Below are positions 55,422-64,000 of a stretch of 64,000 nucleotides of DNA, one piece after another. Position numbers and translations under genes: made by a program. The number at the start of each line of letters is the position of its first letter. The first letter of the stretch is position 1. Origin of the DNA: Planctomycetaceae bacterium (GTDB lineage: Bacteria; Planctomycetota; Planctomycetia; Planctomycetales; Planctomycetaceae); assembly GCA_028284145.1 (NCBI GenBank), contig JANQSH010000198.1:1-64000 (forward strand), read 5' to 3'. Below the pieces are notes generated by a model. The model was not told the origin of the DNA, ran no database searches, and was given only the letters and a program-made list of their open reading frames with translations.

Positions 55422-56342
55422 GTGGCTGTGCCAGCAACAACGAGTCAACTTCATCTCGGCGATGTCCCTGTTGCCGATACCTTCGCCGAAGCTTTTCCCA
55501 TCACGGCAACGCGCCTCATCGTCACCGCGGCTACACAGGACTGGGCCAGAACTGCAGTGCAACTGATGTGTGGACACGCGACAAGCGTGATTGCCTGCGA
55601 TGCCGAGGCAGCTTTGGAACGCATCTGGACACCCAACGAAACGCCTGATGGCCGTCCCGGAGCATCGGCCCTGGTTTGTTCGTTCGGTCGCACCAGACTG
55701 GCTGAGGCGGTGGCCAGTCGTGTAGGACAATGCGTACTCACTTGTCCCACAACAGCGGTCTTCAACGGTCTTCAAGTCGACAACCGGGAAGATCGAATCG
55801 CGGTCGGCAAACAACTTCGTTTTTTCGGCGATGGCTTTCAATCCTCGAAACGAATTGGTGGCAGAAGACTTTGGCGTATCCCTGTAATGGATGGCGAATT
55901 TCTCTGCGAAGATCTGTCAGGAACGGTGAAGGGGGTCGCGGGGGGCAATCTTCTGATCTGTGGCACATCTCAGGCGGCCACTCTTGCAGCCGCAGAGTCC
56001 GCCGTTGCCGCAATGCGAGATGTTCAAGATATCATTCTGCCGTTTCCGGGGGGAATCGTCCGTAGCGGAAGCAAGGTTGGTTCGCGATACAAAACGCTTA
56101 AGGCCAGTACAAACGACGCCTATTGCCCCACCATTCGCCCCCGAACAGAACCAGACATTCCTGCCGGCACCAACGCGGTCTACGAGATCGTCATCGATGG
56201 ACTTTCGTTCGAGAGCGTGCAACAGGCAATGAAAACCGGACTACATGCGGCGGCATCCTGCGACGGACTGACATTGATTACAGCAGGCAACTACGGAGGT
56301 AAGCTGGGGCCGCACCATTTCGCATTGAAGGACCTGCTTTGA
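55422..56342 (+). CDS. ftr: Formylmethanofuran:tetrahydromethanopterin formyltransferase
   Basis: 306 aa from a GTG. It matches Ftr/FhcD, which moves a formyl group between methanofuran and tetrahydromethanopterin; bacterial homologues belong to the formyltransferase/hydrolase complex of C1 oxidation. Signatures: FAEAFPITATRLIVTAA, a central PVMDGEFLCED and GGNLLICG, and the C-terminal NYGGKLGPHHFALKDLL. Planctomycetes are known to carry H4MPT genes. The other pathway genes are not in this window. The TGA overlaps the TTG of the next gene. Confidence 0.9.
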   Translation: MAVPATTSQLHLGDVPVADTFAEAFPITATRLIVTAATQDWARTAVQLMCGHATSVIACDAEAALERIWTPNETPDGRPGASALVCSFGRTRLAEAVASRVGQCVLTCPTTAVFNGLQVDNREDRIAVGKQLRFFGDGFQSSKRIGGRRLWRIPVMDGEFLCEDLSGTVKGVAGGNLLICGTSQAATLAAAESAVAAMRDVQDIILPFPGGIVRSGSKVGSRYKTLKASTNDAYCPTIRPRTEPDIPAGTNAVYEIVIDGLSFESVQQAMKTGLHAAASCDGLTLITAGNYGGKLGPHHFALKDLL

Positions 56343-58297
56343 GCGACAAACTCCCAGCCGAAAATTGCCCAAACGAGGTGGTGGATATTCAGCCTCACAG
56401 CGGCATGCGAACCATTGTGTACGGGGTCATTATCGCTATCGCTGCGGGCATCAGCATCGCCTCAATTCTCCGCGCCCAGCCATTCATGGGAGCCAACGAT
56501 ATTTCCCGCTGGTGCACTGTCTGGTCGTTGGCAGAACAGGGCACCTACAAAATCGATGACATCCACCTCAAGCCGGGCTGGCATACGATCGACAAAGTGC
56601 TTCACGAAGACCACTTCTATTCGTCCAAGCCGCCGCTCCTCTCAACAGCCGTGGCAGGCTTGTACAAGGGAATCAATGCGACTGTTGGCTGGGATCTGGA
56701 GAAGAGCCGAAAGTATACCGTTTCGACAATTCTGATTATCATCAACATCATCCCCTTCGTTTTGATGTTGTGGGTCTTTACCCGGATTCTTAATGAGTAT
56801 GCTCGATCAGAATTCACGCGGGTCGCTCTGCTGATACTTCTGGCCCTGGGAACTCTGATCACGCCGTTCCTGTCTACGTTGAATAATCATTCGCTTGCGA
56901 CTGCGTGTACCATCTTCTCGCTCTACCCCGCGATGCAGATTCTGATCAACAAACGAACCAGCGGTCATCTCTACGCTATTTGCGGTTTTTCTGCTGCTCT
57001 CATCTGTTGTCTCGACCTGCCGGCAGCCCTGTACAGCGTTACCCTGTTCGTACTTTTGCTACGGCACTCACCGACGAAAACGCTGACCTGCTTCTCAATC
57101 GCGGCGCTCATTCCATTGGGGGCATTTTTCTACACCAACTATCTGGCGACAGGTGGCATCAAACCGTTTTACGCCTACTATGGCACGGATAAATACGAGT
57201 ATGTCTATCGTGGCATTCCCAGCCATTGGACGAACCCGGCTGGCATCGACAGCAACGCCGATTCATTTCCCGTTTACCTGATGCATTGCACGATTGGACA
57301 TCACGGCATCTTTTCCCTCACTCCGGCCATTCTTCTGTCGGTTGTCTCGCTGGCATTCGTTCGACGTTGGAAAGCAACTTCCCTGTCGCTTGCAATTGGC
57401 ATTGGCACATTGCTGACACTTGTCATCTTCGGTTTTTATCTTTCGCGAACGCAAAATTACAACTATGGTGGCAACACCGCCGGGTTGCGCTGGCTGATGT
57501 GGTTGATCCCATTCTGGATCATCGCCATGATCCCCCTCTTCGACGACTTCGCAAATCGATTGTCATTCCGCATTGTTGCCACGATCCTGATCGGAGCTTC
57601 GATCTTCTCCGCCGCGTATTCTTACACAACCCCCTGGCGTCCACCCTGGCTTTTCGCGTTAATGCAGGAGTGGGACTGGCTCAAGCAATACGAAGTTCGA
57701 CCAAAGCCGTTTGAACGACCGATTCACACCTGGTTCACGACTTTGCCCAGGCAGGGAGAATGGATTGAATTCCACATACAGGGTGATCTGGAAGGCAATC
57801 CTCATTTTCGTTTGGAGATGGGCGAAAACGGCAAACAGAGTGGACGCACAATCCGCGAGGTCATCGTCACATCCACACGATTTGACAAATCAACGGTTTC
57901 GCGTTGGTGGATCGATCCCGACAAATATACAGCGGGCAAACCACCGAAAGACTTCCTTGTCTGGCCGGACAGGAAACCGACCGCCGAGGAACTCAAAACC
58001 ATCGAGACGGCATTGCGCGGCGTTCCACATCCACGGCCCTATCAACCGGGTATGAACCGTTACGTCAAGACGCCGATACAGGAGGACTATTTCGCAACGC
58101 AGCACGCAGCAACACGTGTCGTCGTCCAACGCACAAAGATGAGTCCGAAAATAGTCCACCGATCAGACATCTGGATCTGTGATGATGTGCCATTTGGCGT
58201 AGTGAAAATCATCTACACGGTTTCTGACCCAACCACAGGCGAAATCTACTCGCGCCGAGTTTCTTTGGCGACAAAATGGTCTGATCCGGCAAATTGA
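56339..58297 (+). CDS. Polytopic membrane protein, possible GT-C-type glycosyltransferase
   Basis: 652 aa from a TTG that overlaps the ftr stop (TTGA); an ATG at 56405 is the alternative. About ten TM segments occupy residues 20-440 and a soluble domain of about 210 residues follows. The first external loop has GANDISRWCTVWSLAEQG, which could correspond to the acidic loop of GT-C enzymes. I cannot prove the family. The coupling to ftr is by sequence overlap and probably reflects shared expression rather than shared chemistry. Confidence 0.65.
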   Translation: MSDKLPAENCPNEVVDIQPHSGMRTIVYGVIIAIAAGISIASILRAQPFMGANDISRWCTVWSLAEQGTYKIDDIHLKPGWHTIDKVLHEDHFYSSKPPLLSTAVAGLYKGINATVGWDLEKSRKYTVSTILIIINIIPFVLMLWVFTRILNEYARSEFTRVALLILLALGTLITPFLSTLNNHSLATACTIFSLYPAMQILINKRTSGHLYAICGFSAALICCLDLPAALYSVTLFVLLLRHSPTKTLTCFSIAALIPLGAFFYTNYLATGGIKPFYAYYGTDKYEYVYRGIPSHWTNPAGIDSNADSFPVYLMHCTIGHHGIFSLTPAILLSVVSLAFVRRWKATSLSLAIGIGTLLTLVIFGFYLSRTQNYNYGGNTAGLRWLMWLIPFWIIAMIPLFDDFANRLSFRIVATILIGASIFSAAYSYTTPWRPPWLFALMQEWDWLKQYEVRPKPFERPIHTWFTTLPRQGEWIEFHIQGDLEGNPHFRLEMGENGKQSGRTIREVIVTSTRFDKSTVSRWWIDPDKYTAGKPPKDFLVWPDRKPTAEELKTIETALRGVPHPRPYQPGMNRYVKTPIQEDYFATQHAATRVVVQRTKMSPKIVHRSDIWICDDVPFGVVKIIYTVSDPTTGEIYSRRVSLATKWSDPAN

Positions 58298-58402
58298 TTA
58301 CGGCGTTTGTGCTGCGAACGGCCATTCTGGTATCATCGCTCCAAATGCAACGCAGGCTCGAAATGAGGGCACAACCTCTTGACGATAAAGGCGCTTCCAG
58401 GC

Positions 58403-58504
58403 CATGAGCGTATTATGCTCTTCTGTACCGGAATGGACGTCGTCAGACCTGCAAATACAGCCCCCCACGAGTCAGAGACGTCACACCAAAAGGTAAACTG
58501 CTCA
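58403..58504 (+). repeat. Dispersed repeat R1, copy 9, overlapping leuA leader
   Basis: Starts ATGAGCGTATTATGCTC and ends AAAGGTAAACTGCTCAT. Both ends differ from the TAGAGC consensus in the same way (ATGAGC/GCTCAT), so the terminal symmetry is kept. The last bases are part of the leuA ATG and the AAAAGG within the right end lies about 10 nt before it, acting as a plausible ribosome binding site. Confidence 0.85.
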
Positions 58505-59748
58505 TGTCTCCCGGACTTCTCAAAACACTCGAACATCACGTGGGCGAGGCAATTAAGCGCGCGATTATCGGTCGCCACAGGCGTTCCGGTGCCGTCCTGT
58601 TCAGCGATACGACATTGCGCGATGGCGAACAGATGCCCGGCGCGACACTCGAACCAGACGACAAACTGCAAATTGCTCTCGCATTGGAAGAACTGGGCGT
58701 GCACTCGCTTGATGCCGGTTTTCCCGCATCTTCCACAGCCGATGTGGAAGCAATCCGTAAGATGGTGGGCGTCGTCAAAAAACCTGTGTTGACTGCACTT
58801 TGCAGAACCGTGAAGAGTGACATCGACGCAGCGGACGAAGCACTCGATGGCAACCCGGCACACAAACGAGGAGTCAGTCTTTTCTGCGGCACGAGTCCAA
58901 CGCATCGCGAATTCAAACTGCAAAAAAGCGAATCCGAGATCCTCAAAATCATCACCGACACAATTTCGTACGCATCGGAGAAGTTCGCAATCATCGCGTT
59001 TTCCCCAGAAGACGCCAGCCGCACCGAAATGAAATTCCTGTGCGAATGCTATCGCGAAGCCATTGATGCGGGGGCAACGACCATCGGTTTTCCTGATACC
59101 GTCGGTGTCTTAACGCCCGATAAAGCCCGCGACTTCATCCGCAGCATTCAGGACAATGTACCCAATATCGAAAAGGCATTGCTGGCTGTTCATTTTCACA
59201 ACGATCTTGGTTGTGCCGTGGCAAATACATTGGCCGGTATCGCCGAAGGCGCCAACGTTGTGCAATGTACCATCATGGGGCTGGGCGAGCGTGCTGGAAA
59301 TGCATCATTGGAAGAAGTTGCCATGGCGCTCGATCTGCATCAGGATCAATACGCCCGCACGATGAAAATCGACACCACGAAACTGGCACCTTTATGTCGG
59401 TTGGTTTCCGACTTGACCGGCATCCCCATTGCTTACAACAAACCAATCGCCGGTGCAAACATTTTCGCCACCGAAGCCGGAATTCACCAGGATGGACTGC
59501 TCAAGAACCCCGACACATACCTGCCGTTTCGCCCCGAACGGGTGGGAGAGCAGGGGGTTGAGCTGGTTCTTGGTCGGCACAGCGGTCGCCGTGCAGTCGA
59601 ACATCGTTTGTCCGAGCTGGAACTTGCGGTTGACAAGCCACATGTAATGGCCATTCTCGAAGCGATCAAAGATTTGCCCAAAGGGACGATCGTCAACGAA
59701 CCGATTTTGCGATCAATCTACGATCAAACCGCAACCAAAGAAAACTGA
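58504..59748 (+). CDS. leuA: 2-isopropylmalate synthase-type enzyme without regulatory domain
   Basis: 414 aa. The DRE-TIM barrel motifs are clear: [31 protein letters not shown] with the metal-binding His pair, and [16 protein letters not shown], then [20 protein letters not shown]. Full LeuA proteins are about 500 aa; this one stops before the leucine-sensing C-terminal domain, so leucine feedback inhibition is not expected. Homocitrate or citramalate synthesis cannot be excluded. Its leader and ribosome binding site come from R1 copy 9. Confidence 0.85.
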   Translation: MSPGLLKTLEHHVGEAIKRAIIGRHRRSGAVLFSDTTLRDGEQMPGATLEPDDKLQIALALEELGVHSLDAGFPASSTADVEAIRKMVGVVKKPVLTALCRTVKSDIDAADEALDGNPAHKRGVSLFCGTSPTHREFKLQKSESEILKIITDTISYASEKFAIIAFSPEDASRTEMKFLCECYREAIDAGATTIGFPDTVGVLTPDKARDFIRSIQDNVPNIEKALLAVHFHNDLGCAVANTLAGIAEGANVVQCTIMGLGERAGNASLEEVAMALDLHQDQYARTMKIDTTKLAPLCRLVSDLTGIPIAYNKPIAGANIFATEAGIHQDGLLKNPDTYLPFRPERVGEQGVELVLGRHSGRRAVEHRLSELELAVDKPHVMAILEAIKDLPKGTIVNEPILRSIYDQTATKEN

Positions 59749-59782
59749 AATTTTCATCCAATCTGAATATAGGAACGAACGA

Positions 59783-60361
59783 ATGGCCAAAAAAATTCTC
59801 ATTCTCACCGGCGACTACACTGAAGACTATGAACTAATGGTGCCGTTTCAGGCGCTACAGATGGTTGGCTATGAAGTGCATGTTGTCTGTCCGGAGAAAA
59901 AGGCAGGCGATATTATCCGGACCGCCGTTCACGACTTTGAAGGGGACCAGACTTACACCGAAAAGCCGGGGCACAATTTCAAACTGAACGCAACGTTTGC
60001 CGAGATAGAGCCGTCCGATTACGACGCATTGTTGATTCCCGGCGGCCGCGCTCCGGAGTATATCCGGCTCAATGCCAATGTCATCAAAATCACAAAGTAT
60101 TTCGCCGAGACCAGCAAACCGATCGCTGCGGTCTGCCACGGACTGCAGGTTCTCGCCACAGCCGGCGTGTTGAAAGGCCGGAAATGCACGGCATACCCCG
60201 CTTGTGGTCCGGACATCACAGCCGCTGGAGGTGAATTTGTCGAAATCGAAGTCGACGACGTGTATGTTGATGGCAATCTTATCACATCCCCAGCCTGGCC
60301 ATCGCATCCAAAATGGCTGGCAGCCTTCCTCGAAGTTCTTGGTGCGAAAATTGAATTGTAG
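59783..60361 (+). CDS. DJ-1/PfpI family protein
   Basis: 192 aa. An AGGA site lies 8 nt upstream of the ATG. The flavodoxin-like fold has the conserved Glu early ([14 protein letters not shown]) and the nucleophile elbow Cys-His in [24 protein letters not shown] forms the usual loop. DJ-1/PfpI members include proteases, glyoxalases and chaperones; the role here is unresolved. It follows leuA by 34 bp and precedes the DUF423 gene by 8 bp, so cotranscription is likely. Confidence 0.9.
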   Translation: MAKKILILTGDYTEDYELMVPFQALQMVGYEVHVVCPEKKAGDIIRTAVHDFEGDQTYTEKPGHNFKLNATFAEIEPSDYDALLIPGGRAPEYIRLNANVIKITKYFAETSKPIAAVCHGLQVLATAGVLKGRKCTAYPACGPDITAAGGEFVEIEVDDVYVDGNLITSPAWPSHPKWLAAFLEVLGAKIEL

Positions 60362-60369
60362 GTTTAGTG

Positions 60370-60837
60370 ATGGAAAGTTCGGCTCGATTCTGGATCACAG
60401 CGGCAGCTGTTCTTGGCGGACTGGCTGTCACATTGGGTGCCTTTGGTGCCCACGGTCTCGATTCGTATTTCGAGAAAAAGTATGCCGAGACCGAGGACAG
60501 AATCGTCACGGGTGAAAAGGTTCCCGCAGCGGTGAAGTACCTGGCTGACTTCAAGACCGGTGTGCGGTATCACATGTGGCACGCGTTGGCGTTGCTCGGC
60601 GTAGGGATTCTGACCCGCAATGCGAAATCAAAGTCGTTGTCGATTGCCGGCTGGTCTTTTCTGTTGGGCATCATTCTGTTTTCCGGCAGTCTGTATGTGC
60701 TGACGATCTTCGGCCTGCGGTGGATGGGCGCGATCGCTCCGATCGGCGGCACATTGCTGATTGTCGGCTGGGTGGCATTGGTATGCGCTGCGTGGTCGCA
60801 GACTGTCGATGACAAAACGTCACAACCTGCCCCATGA
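60370..60837 (+). CDS. DUF423 family membrane protein
   Basis: 155 aa from the ATG at 60370 (a GTG immediately upstream is possible). Four hydrophobic helices, with the family hallmark LGAFGAHGL near the N terminus and YHMWHALALLGVG in the middle, then FSGSLYVLTIFGLRWMGAIAPIGG. The loop between TM1 and TM2 is longer than usual. DUF423 proteins are inner-membrane proteins of unknown function. Eight bp after the DJ-1 gene. Confidence 0.9.
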   Translation: MESSARFWITAAAVLGGLAVTLGAFGAHGLDSYFEKKYAETEDRIVTGEKVPAAVKYLADFKTGVRYHMWHALALLGVGILTRNAKSKSLSIAGWSFLLGIILFSGSLYVLTIFGLRWMGAIAPIGGTLLIVGWVALVCAAWSQTVDDKTSQPAP

Positions 60838-60989
60838 TTCTTTCAGCTTCAAATAGAGCTTTCGACAATTATCGCCGTCAAATTTTGCAGCATATCCAGT
60901 CGCTTAAACTTGGCAAGGTTTTCACAAATCGGTAACATGATCACTTCGACGCACCGGTCCGAGAAATTGGCCGTCTGAGTCGAAACTCC

Positions 60990-61063
60990 GGCGGTGTAGC
61001 TCAGTTGGTTAGAGCAGCGGAATCATAATCCGCGTGTCGGGGGTTCGAGTCCCTCCACCGCTA
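60990..61063 (+). tRNA. tRNA-Met (anticodon CAT)
   Basis: 74 nt. Acceptor GGCGGTG with CACCGCT (a G-U first pair), D arm AGCTCAGTTGGTTAGAGC, anticodon stem GCGGA/TCCGC with loop ATCATAA giving anticodon CAT, T arm GGGTTCGAGTCC. No CCA encoded. Elongator Met is likely; a lysidine-modified Ile tRNA cannot be excluded by sequence alone. Confidence 0.9.
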
Positions 61064-61207
61064 CTTGCTGTTCAGTAGTTACTGAGCATCAGTGTTTCGA
61101 TTTCCAAACGATCATCGGCATGTTTGTGTTATCGACACGCAACGATGCCCGGCTGCATGAGTCAATGCTCCGCGCGAGTTGTGAGATCTATGCCGAATTC
61201 ACCCGAT

Positions 61208-61569
61208 CATCGAGAGTGAGTGTCTTGGCAGATATGCAAAACCGTGGCATGCCGACGACGATTTGGCAGGCGGCTGCACCTGGTCTCCGCCGGGCAATGC
61301 GCCTTGCTTTGATTTCCCGAAGTGCGACTACAAGGTCCGGCTGTGATAATTCCACGGGAATACATGCAAATCAAAACCGCTTTCCAGTTGGTGCAGGTGC
61401 TTTACTTTACGATTGCCGGATGCAGCGGAACACGTTCGTCGCGTCGGCCTTTGTTGTGTTCGCTCAGACTCAATGCCGTTCCCGCTTCGAGATTGATATC
61501 CTTCCATCGCAGGTCAAGGATCTGACCAATCCGCCAACCCGTTAGATAAGCCGTCACGAAAGAAAACCG
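61208..61569 (-). pseudogene. Degraded tyrosine recombinase near tRNA-Met
   Basis: The minus strand reads FVTAYLTGWRIGQILDLRW, then HNKGRRDERVPLHPAIVK up to a TAA at 61404-61402. The stop arises from a 5 bp tandem duplication TAAAGTAAAG: removing one unit joins it to HLHQLESGFDLHVFPWNYH in one frame. A further stop follows, and a later segment GFAYLPRHSLSM fits the family's GFHDLRR block. Planctomycete integrases carry these same blocks, so this is a decayed copy. The region 61064-61805 holds nothing else I can support. Confidence 0.75.
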
Positions 61570-61805
61570 TCAAACCGACTACGGTCTCCTGCTGTCCCCC
61601 GCGCCCGTTTAACCGCGTCAAACCGAATTGGAACGAACGCCAGCAGTTACCTGACAGGAAGCGTTGAATCGCACGTGATGGGAACTGACTGCATTATGGA
61701 TTCTGACCCAAATGACTCCAAAGTGATCGTCTGCCTGCCTTTGGCCAAAGGTCGCTCGCGAATGGAGTGGGACGCGATCGGCGAATCGGCTTGAACTTTC
61801 CAAAA

Positions 61806-63239
61806 TCAAGGCACACGTTTTCCCAGCCTCGACCTCAACTGTTTCGTCAACTGAGTGACCAGATCAGGATGATCGGTCGCGATGTTTTTCGTCTCACCTT
61901 CCGGCGTCGTGTGGTCGTAGAGCTCGGCATAGCCTCCCTTATGCAGGATCATTCGATGTGTGTCGGTGCGAATGGTGAATGCGCTGCCTTTGTAAGCGAT
62001 TGCCGAGTGACCGACATCTGCTCTGGGATCCTTCAAAACCGGCCTGAGGGAGACACCTTGGGTAAATTTCGGTTGAGGCAATCCCGCCAGATCACAAAGC
62101 GTTGGAAATGTGTCGAGCGTTTCTACTACTTCGTCGGTCGACTTGCCGGGCGACGCGATGCCAGGGTACGCAATGATCAAAGGTGATCGCAATGATTCCT
62201 CAAACAGCGTGTGTTTACCCCACACGCCATGCTCGCCCAGGTGCCAGCCGTGGTCGCCCCACAAAATAATAATGGTGTTCTTATCCGCTCCGGTTTCTTT
62301 GAGTTTCGCCAGCACTTTGCCGACTTGTGCGTCGGCGTAACTGACGCACGCAGCGTAATGGCGGCGGACTTTTGTCGCAAACTCGGCATCGGAATTCGGA
62401 TTCCTGCCCCAGCGATTATACTTCATGAATTCGCCCGATCCATGCCATGTCGTCTTGCCACTCGGCTTGTTTGGATGAGGCGTCTTGGGGAACTCGGCAT
62501 CGAGATACGGCTTGAGATATTTCGCCGGCGCACCAAAGGGAAGGTGTGGCCGCAGTACTCCGACAGTGAGAAAGAATGGTTTGTCACTGGCAGCAAGTTT
62601 CTCCAATTGTCGCAAAGACTCGTCAATTGCTACGCCATCGGGGTAGATGTTGTCCGGACCTTCTTCCGCCTGCAATACATCCATCATGTTCGTTTTCTTG
62701 CGAATCTCGCCGTGGGCCAAACCATGCATCCAACCGCGTGGGTGTTGCCATTTTCCGGCTGGCAGGAGATGGCGATCCCATGAATCGGGCATCTCCGGTT
62801 TTGAGTCATCATTCCAGTCCGATCCACCGCGACCGCCGGGATGATGTGACACCTTTCCGACCGAAACGGTGGTGTAACCATGCTGGCGAAACCAGGCCGG
62901 CATGCTGGGATGAATCGATTTCGGATCGGCTTTCAGTTGCGATGCCCGCGAAAACAGTGCATTGTTGCTTCCCGATCCATACCGTCCAGTCAGCAGTGTG
63001 AAGCGTGACGCTCCGCATGTTGGTGCCTGGACAAAGTGACGCTCAAACAGGCGTCCGCGCGCAGCCAGATCGTCGATATGAGGAGACTGGATGTAGTCGA
63101 CACCGTAACAGCCAAGTTCCGGCCGCAGGTCATCAACGCAAATCAGCAGCACATTCGGCTTGTCTTTTTCAGCGGAGACCAGATCCGAACCGGCAAAGCC
63201 AGTTAACAGTACGAGCAAACATAAGAGCCGGGCCATCAT
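61806..63239 (-). CDS. Secreted sulfatase, iduronate-2-sulfatase-like
   Basis: 477 aa from the ATG at 63239 with AAAGG just upstream; the extension to 63278 is rejected. Signal peptide about residues 1-22. Metal-binding [16 protein letters not shown], the modification site [12 protein letters not shown] where the Cys would become formylglycine (the usual Pro is Ala here, as in other planctomycete members), [21 protein letters not shown] and the C-terminal region are all present. It should hydrolyse a sulfate ester of a polysaccharide. R1 copy 10 lies 72 bp upstream. Confidence 0.92.
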   Translation of the reverse strand: MMARLLCLLVLLTGFAGSDLVSAEKDKPNVLLICVDDLRPELGCYGVDYIQSPHIDDLAARGRLFERHFVQAPTCGASRFTLLTGRYGSGSNNALFSRASQLKADPKSIHPSMPAWFRQHGYTTVSVGKVSHHPGGRGGSDWNDDSKPEMPDSWDRHLLPAGKWQHPRGWMHGLAHGEIRKKTNMMDVLQAEEGPDNIYPDGVAIDESLRQLEKLAASDKPFFLTVGVLRPHLPFGAPAKYLKPYLDAEFPKTPHPNKPSGKTTWHGSGEFMKYNRWGRNPNSDAEFATKVRRHYAACVSYADAQVGKVLAKLKETGADKNTIIILWGDHGWHLGEHGVWGKHTLFEESLRSPLIIAYPGIASPGKSTDEVVETLDTFPTLCDLAGLPQPKFTQGVSLRPVLKDPRADVGHSAIAYKGSAFTIRTDTHRMILHKGGYAELYDHTTPEGETKNIATDHPDLVTQLTKQLRSRLGKRVP

Positions 63240-63310
63240 ATACCTTTCAAAATGGTCGCGGAGTTCTGAATGGCTCATTGTTCCAGGTTGTCGCCACAGA
63301 TTGCAACCGG

Positions 63311-63413
63311 TTAGAGCGTATTCCGCTCTTCCGTGCCGCGATGGTCATTGTTAGACCTGCAAACGAAGGCCCCCCACGAGCCAGAAACGTTCACGAAAAG
63401 GGAAACTGCGCTA
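63311..63413 (+). repeat. Dispersed repeat R1, copy 10
   Basis: TTAGAGCGTATTCCGCTCT at the left and GGGAAACTGCGCTAG at the right, with the CCCCCCACGAGCCAGAAACG core. It lies in the upstream region of the sulfatase gene. The stretch from 63414 to 63544 holds no feature I can see. Confidence 0.85.
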
Positions 63414-63544
63414 GCCCGGATATCCTCTTGCGGCAGGAGCGGGCAACCATTGCAATCAAACATCTGGTGGTTTGCAAAGGTGGAAAGCTTCCCTGCAGAT
63501 ATCTTTCTCGAAAAATAAGCAGGAGGCCTCGCATGTTTCACACC

Positions 63545-64000
63545 CTTTTACAGGAGTCGTTGTGGACACGCTTGATGACCATGGTAATCTCCTGTCGTTC
63601 CTGGCTGGAAGCCGAAGGTTCCGTCCTGAGCCACTTGTCGTAGCTGACCCGACTGACCTTCAGCACACGATATTGCACCTGAACCGGTCATCGTTTGCGA
63701 TGCTCGAAAATGAACGCAAACCTCACCGATTTTCCTTTGCAAAGGCCACGCAGTGGCTTTCATGCCGCCTTCGGAGGGCCATCGCTTTTCCTGGAATATC
63801 ATGATCCATGCAGAGTTGCCGGTTTTCTTAGCACAGATGTTTGAGTTCGGCGCTGGTGGAAGCGTCATTATCGGAAATCGGCAATGTGCCGTCGGATTCG
63901 AATTTCTTCCGCCAGTTCCGGATCAGGGTATCACGGACTCCCGGATCCCTCCCGCATGGTTCGCTCAGTTATCTGACGCCGCAGGAGTTTGCGGCGAAGT
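63545..64000 (-). pseudogene. IS3-family transposase remnant (OrfA and OrfB parts), runs off the window
   Basis: From 64000 downwards the minus strand reads DTLIRNWRKKFESDGTLP, then a TAA at 63830-63828, then ENRQL and DIPGKAMA, matching IS3 OrfA with its leucine-zipper-like end (usual ENRxLRxERDILKKAMA). From 63726 a second frame reads RFAFIFEHRKR, a TGA at 63690-63688 where IS3 OrfB has Trp, then PVQVQYRVLKVSRVSYDKWL and TMVIKRVHNDS, matching OrfB. Stops in both frames show it is dead. The left end is beyond the window. Confidence 0.75.

Noticed and set aside
61120-61545. A 141 aa plus-strand frame downstream of tRNA-Met
   Set aside because: It is antisense to the recognisable integrase remnant, whose conserved blocks explain the sequence.

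Overview
The window looks like a chromosomal segment of a planctomycete (Planctomycetaceae-like, moderate GC). This is an inference from gene content: futalosine-type menaquinone genes (mqnP, mqnE), an archaeal-type formylmethanofuran:H4MPT formyltransferase, a secreted sulfatase of the iduronate-sulfatase type, a Minf_1886 family protein, large low-complexity secreted proteins, and many stand-alone, weakly clustered genes with poor Shine-Dalgarno sequences. No prophage, CRISPR array or complete IS is present.

Layout. 0-10 kb: a secreted protein ending in a 13-heptad Ala/Glu coiled coil, a class V aminotransferase, a Ski2-type helicase, an M28 peptidase with two PDZ domains, a TIGR01777 epimerase and a small TPR protein. 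10-17 kb: an HtrA-like protease, thiL, and on the minus strand a ribose-type ABC importer operon (SRPBCC protein, small two-TM protein, Tat lipoprotein binding protein, ATPase, permease). 17-26 kb: miaA, a PLP decarboxylase, a one-TM envelope protein overlapping mqnP, mqnE and a VOC protein. 26-31 kb: a type II topoisomerase pair. 31-38 kb: three secreted proteins, one about 1,614 aa with Cys/His clusters and short Pro repeats. 38-43 kb: a TPR protein and a TlpA-like thioredoxin protein. 43-50 kb: a monooxygenase, a Minf_1886 protein, the operon diguanylate cyclase / lipoyl-like protein / holB / ricT, a SpoIID protein and tRNA-Gln with an integrase remnant. 50-54 kb: a cNMP-binding protein, glutamate dehydrogenase, and an SGNH-like protein lacking its active-site residues. 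54-64 kb: a FixJ-type regulator, ftr overlapping a polytopic membrane protein, a short LeuA, a DJ-1 protein, a DUF423 protein, tRNA-Met with a second integrase remnant, a sulfatase, and an IS3 remnant at the edge.

The most unusual feature is a dispersed non-coding repeat, called R1 here: about 100 bp, imperfect terminal inverted repeats starting TTAGAGC, at least ten copies in 64 kb. Its left-end hairpin shows paired compensatory changes between copies. Copies sit at gene borders and supply stop codons (thiL, the ABC permease, a secreted protein) or the leader and ribosome binding site (leuA). A second repeat, R2 (about 85 bp, two hairpins), occurs three times, twice next to R1. R1 resembles a miniature transposable element or a structured intergenic repeat. 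Three gene-inactivated mobile-element types (tyrosine recombinase twice, IS630, IS3) show the region has taken up and lost mobile DNA.
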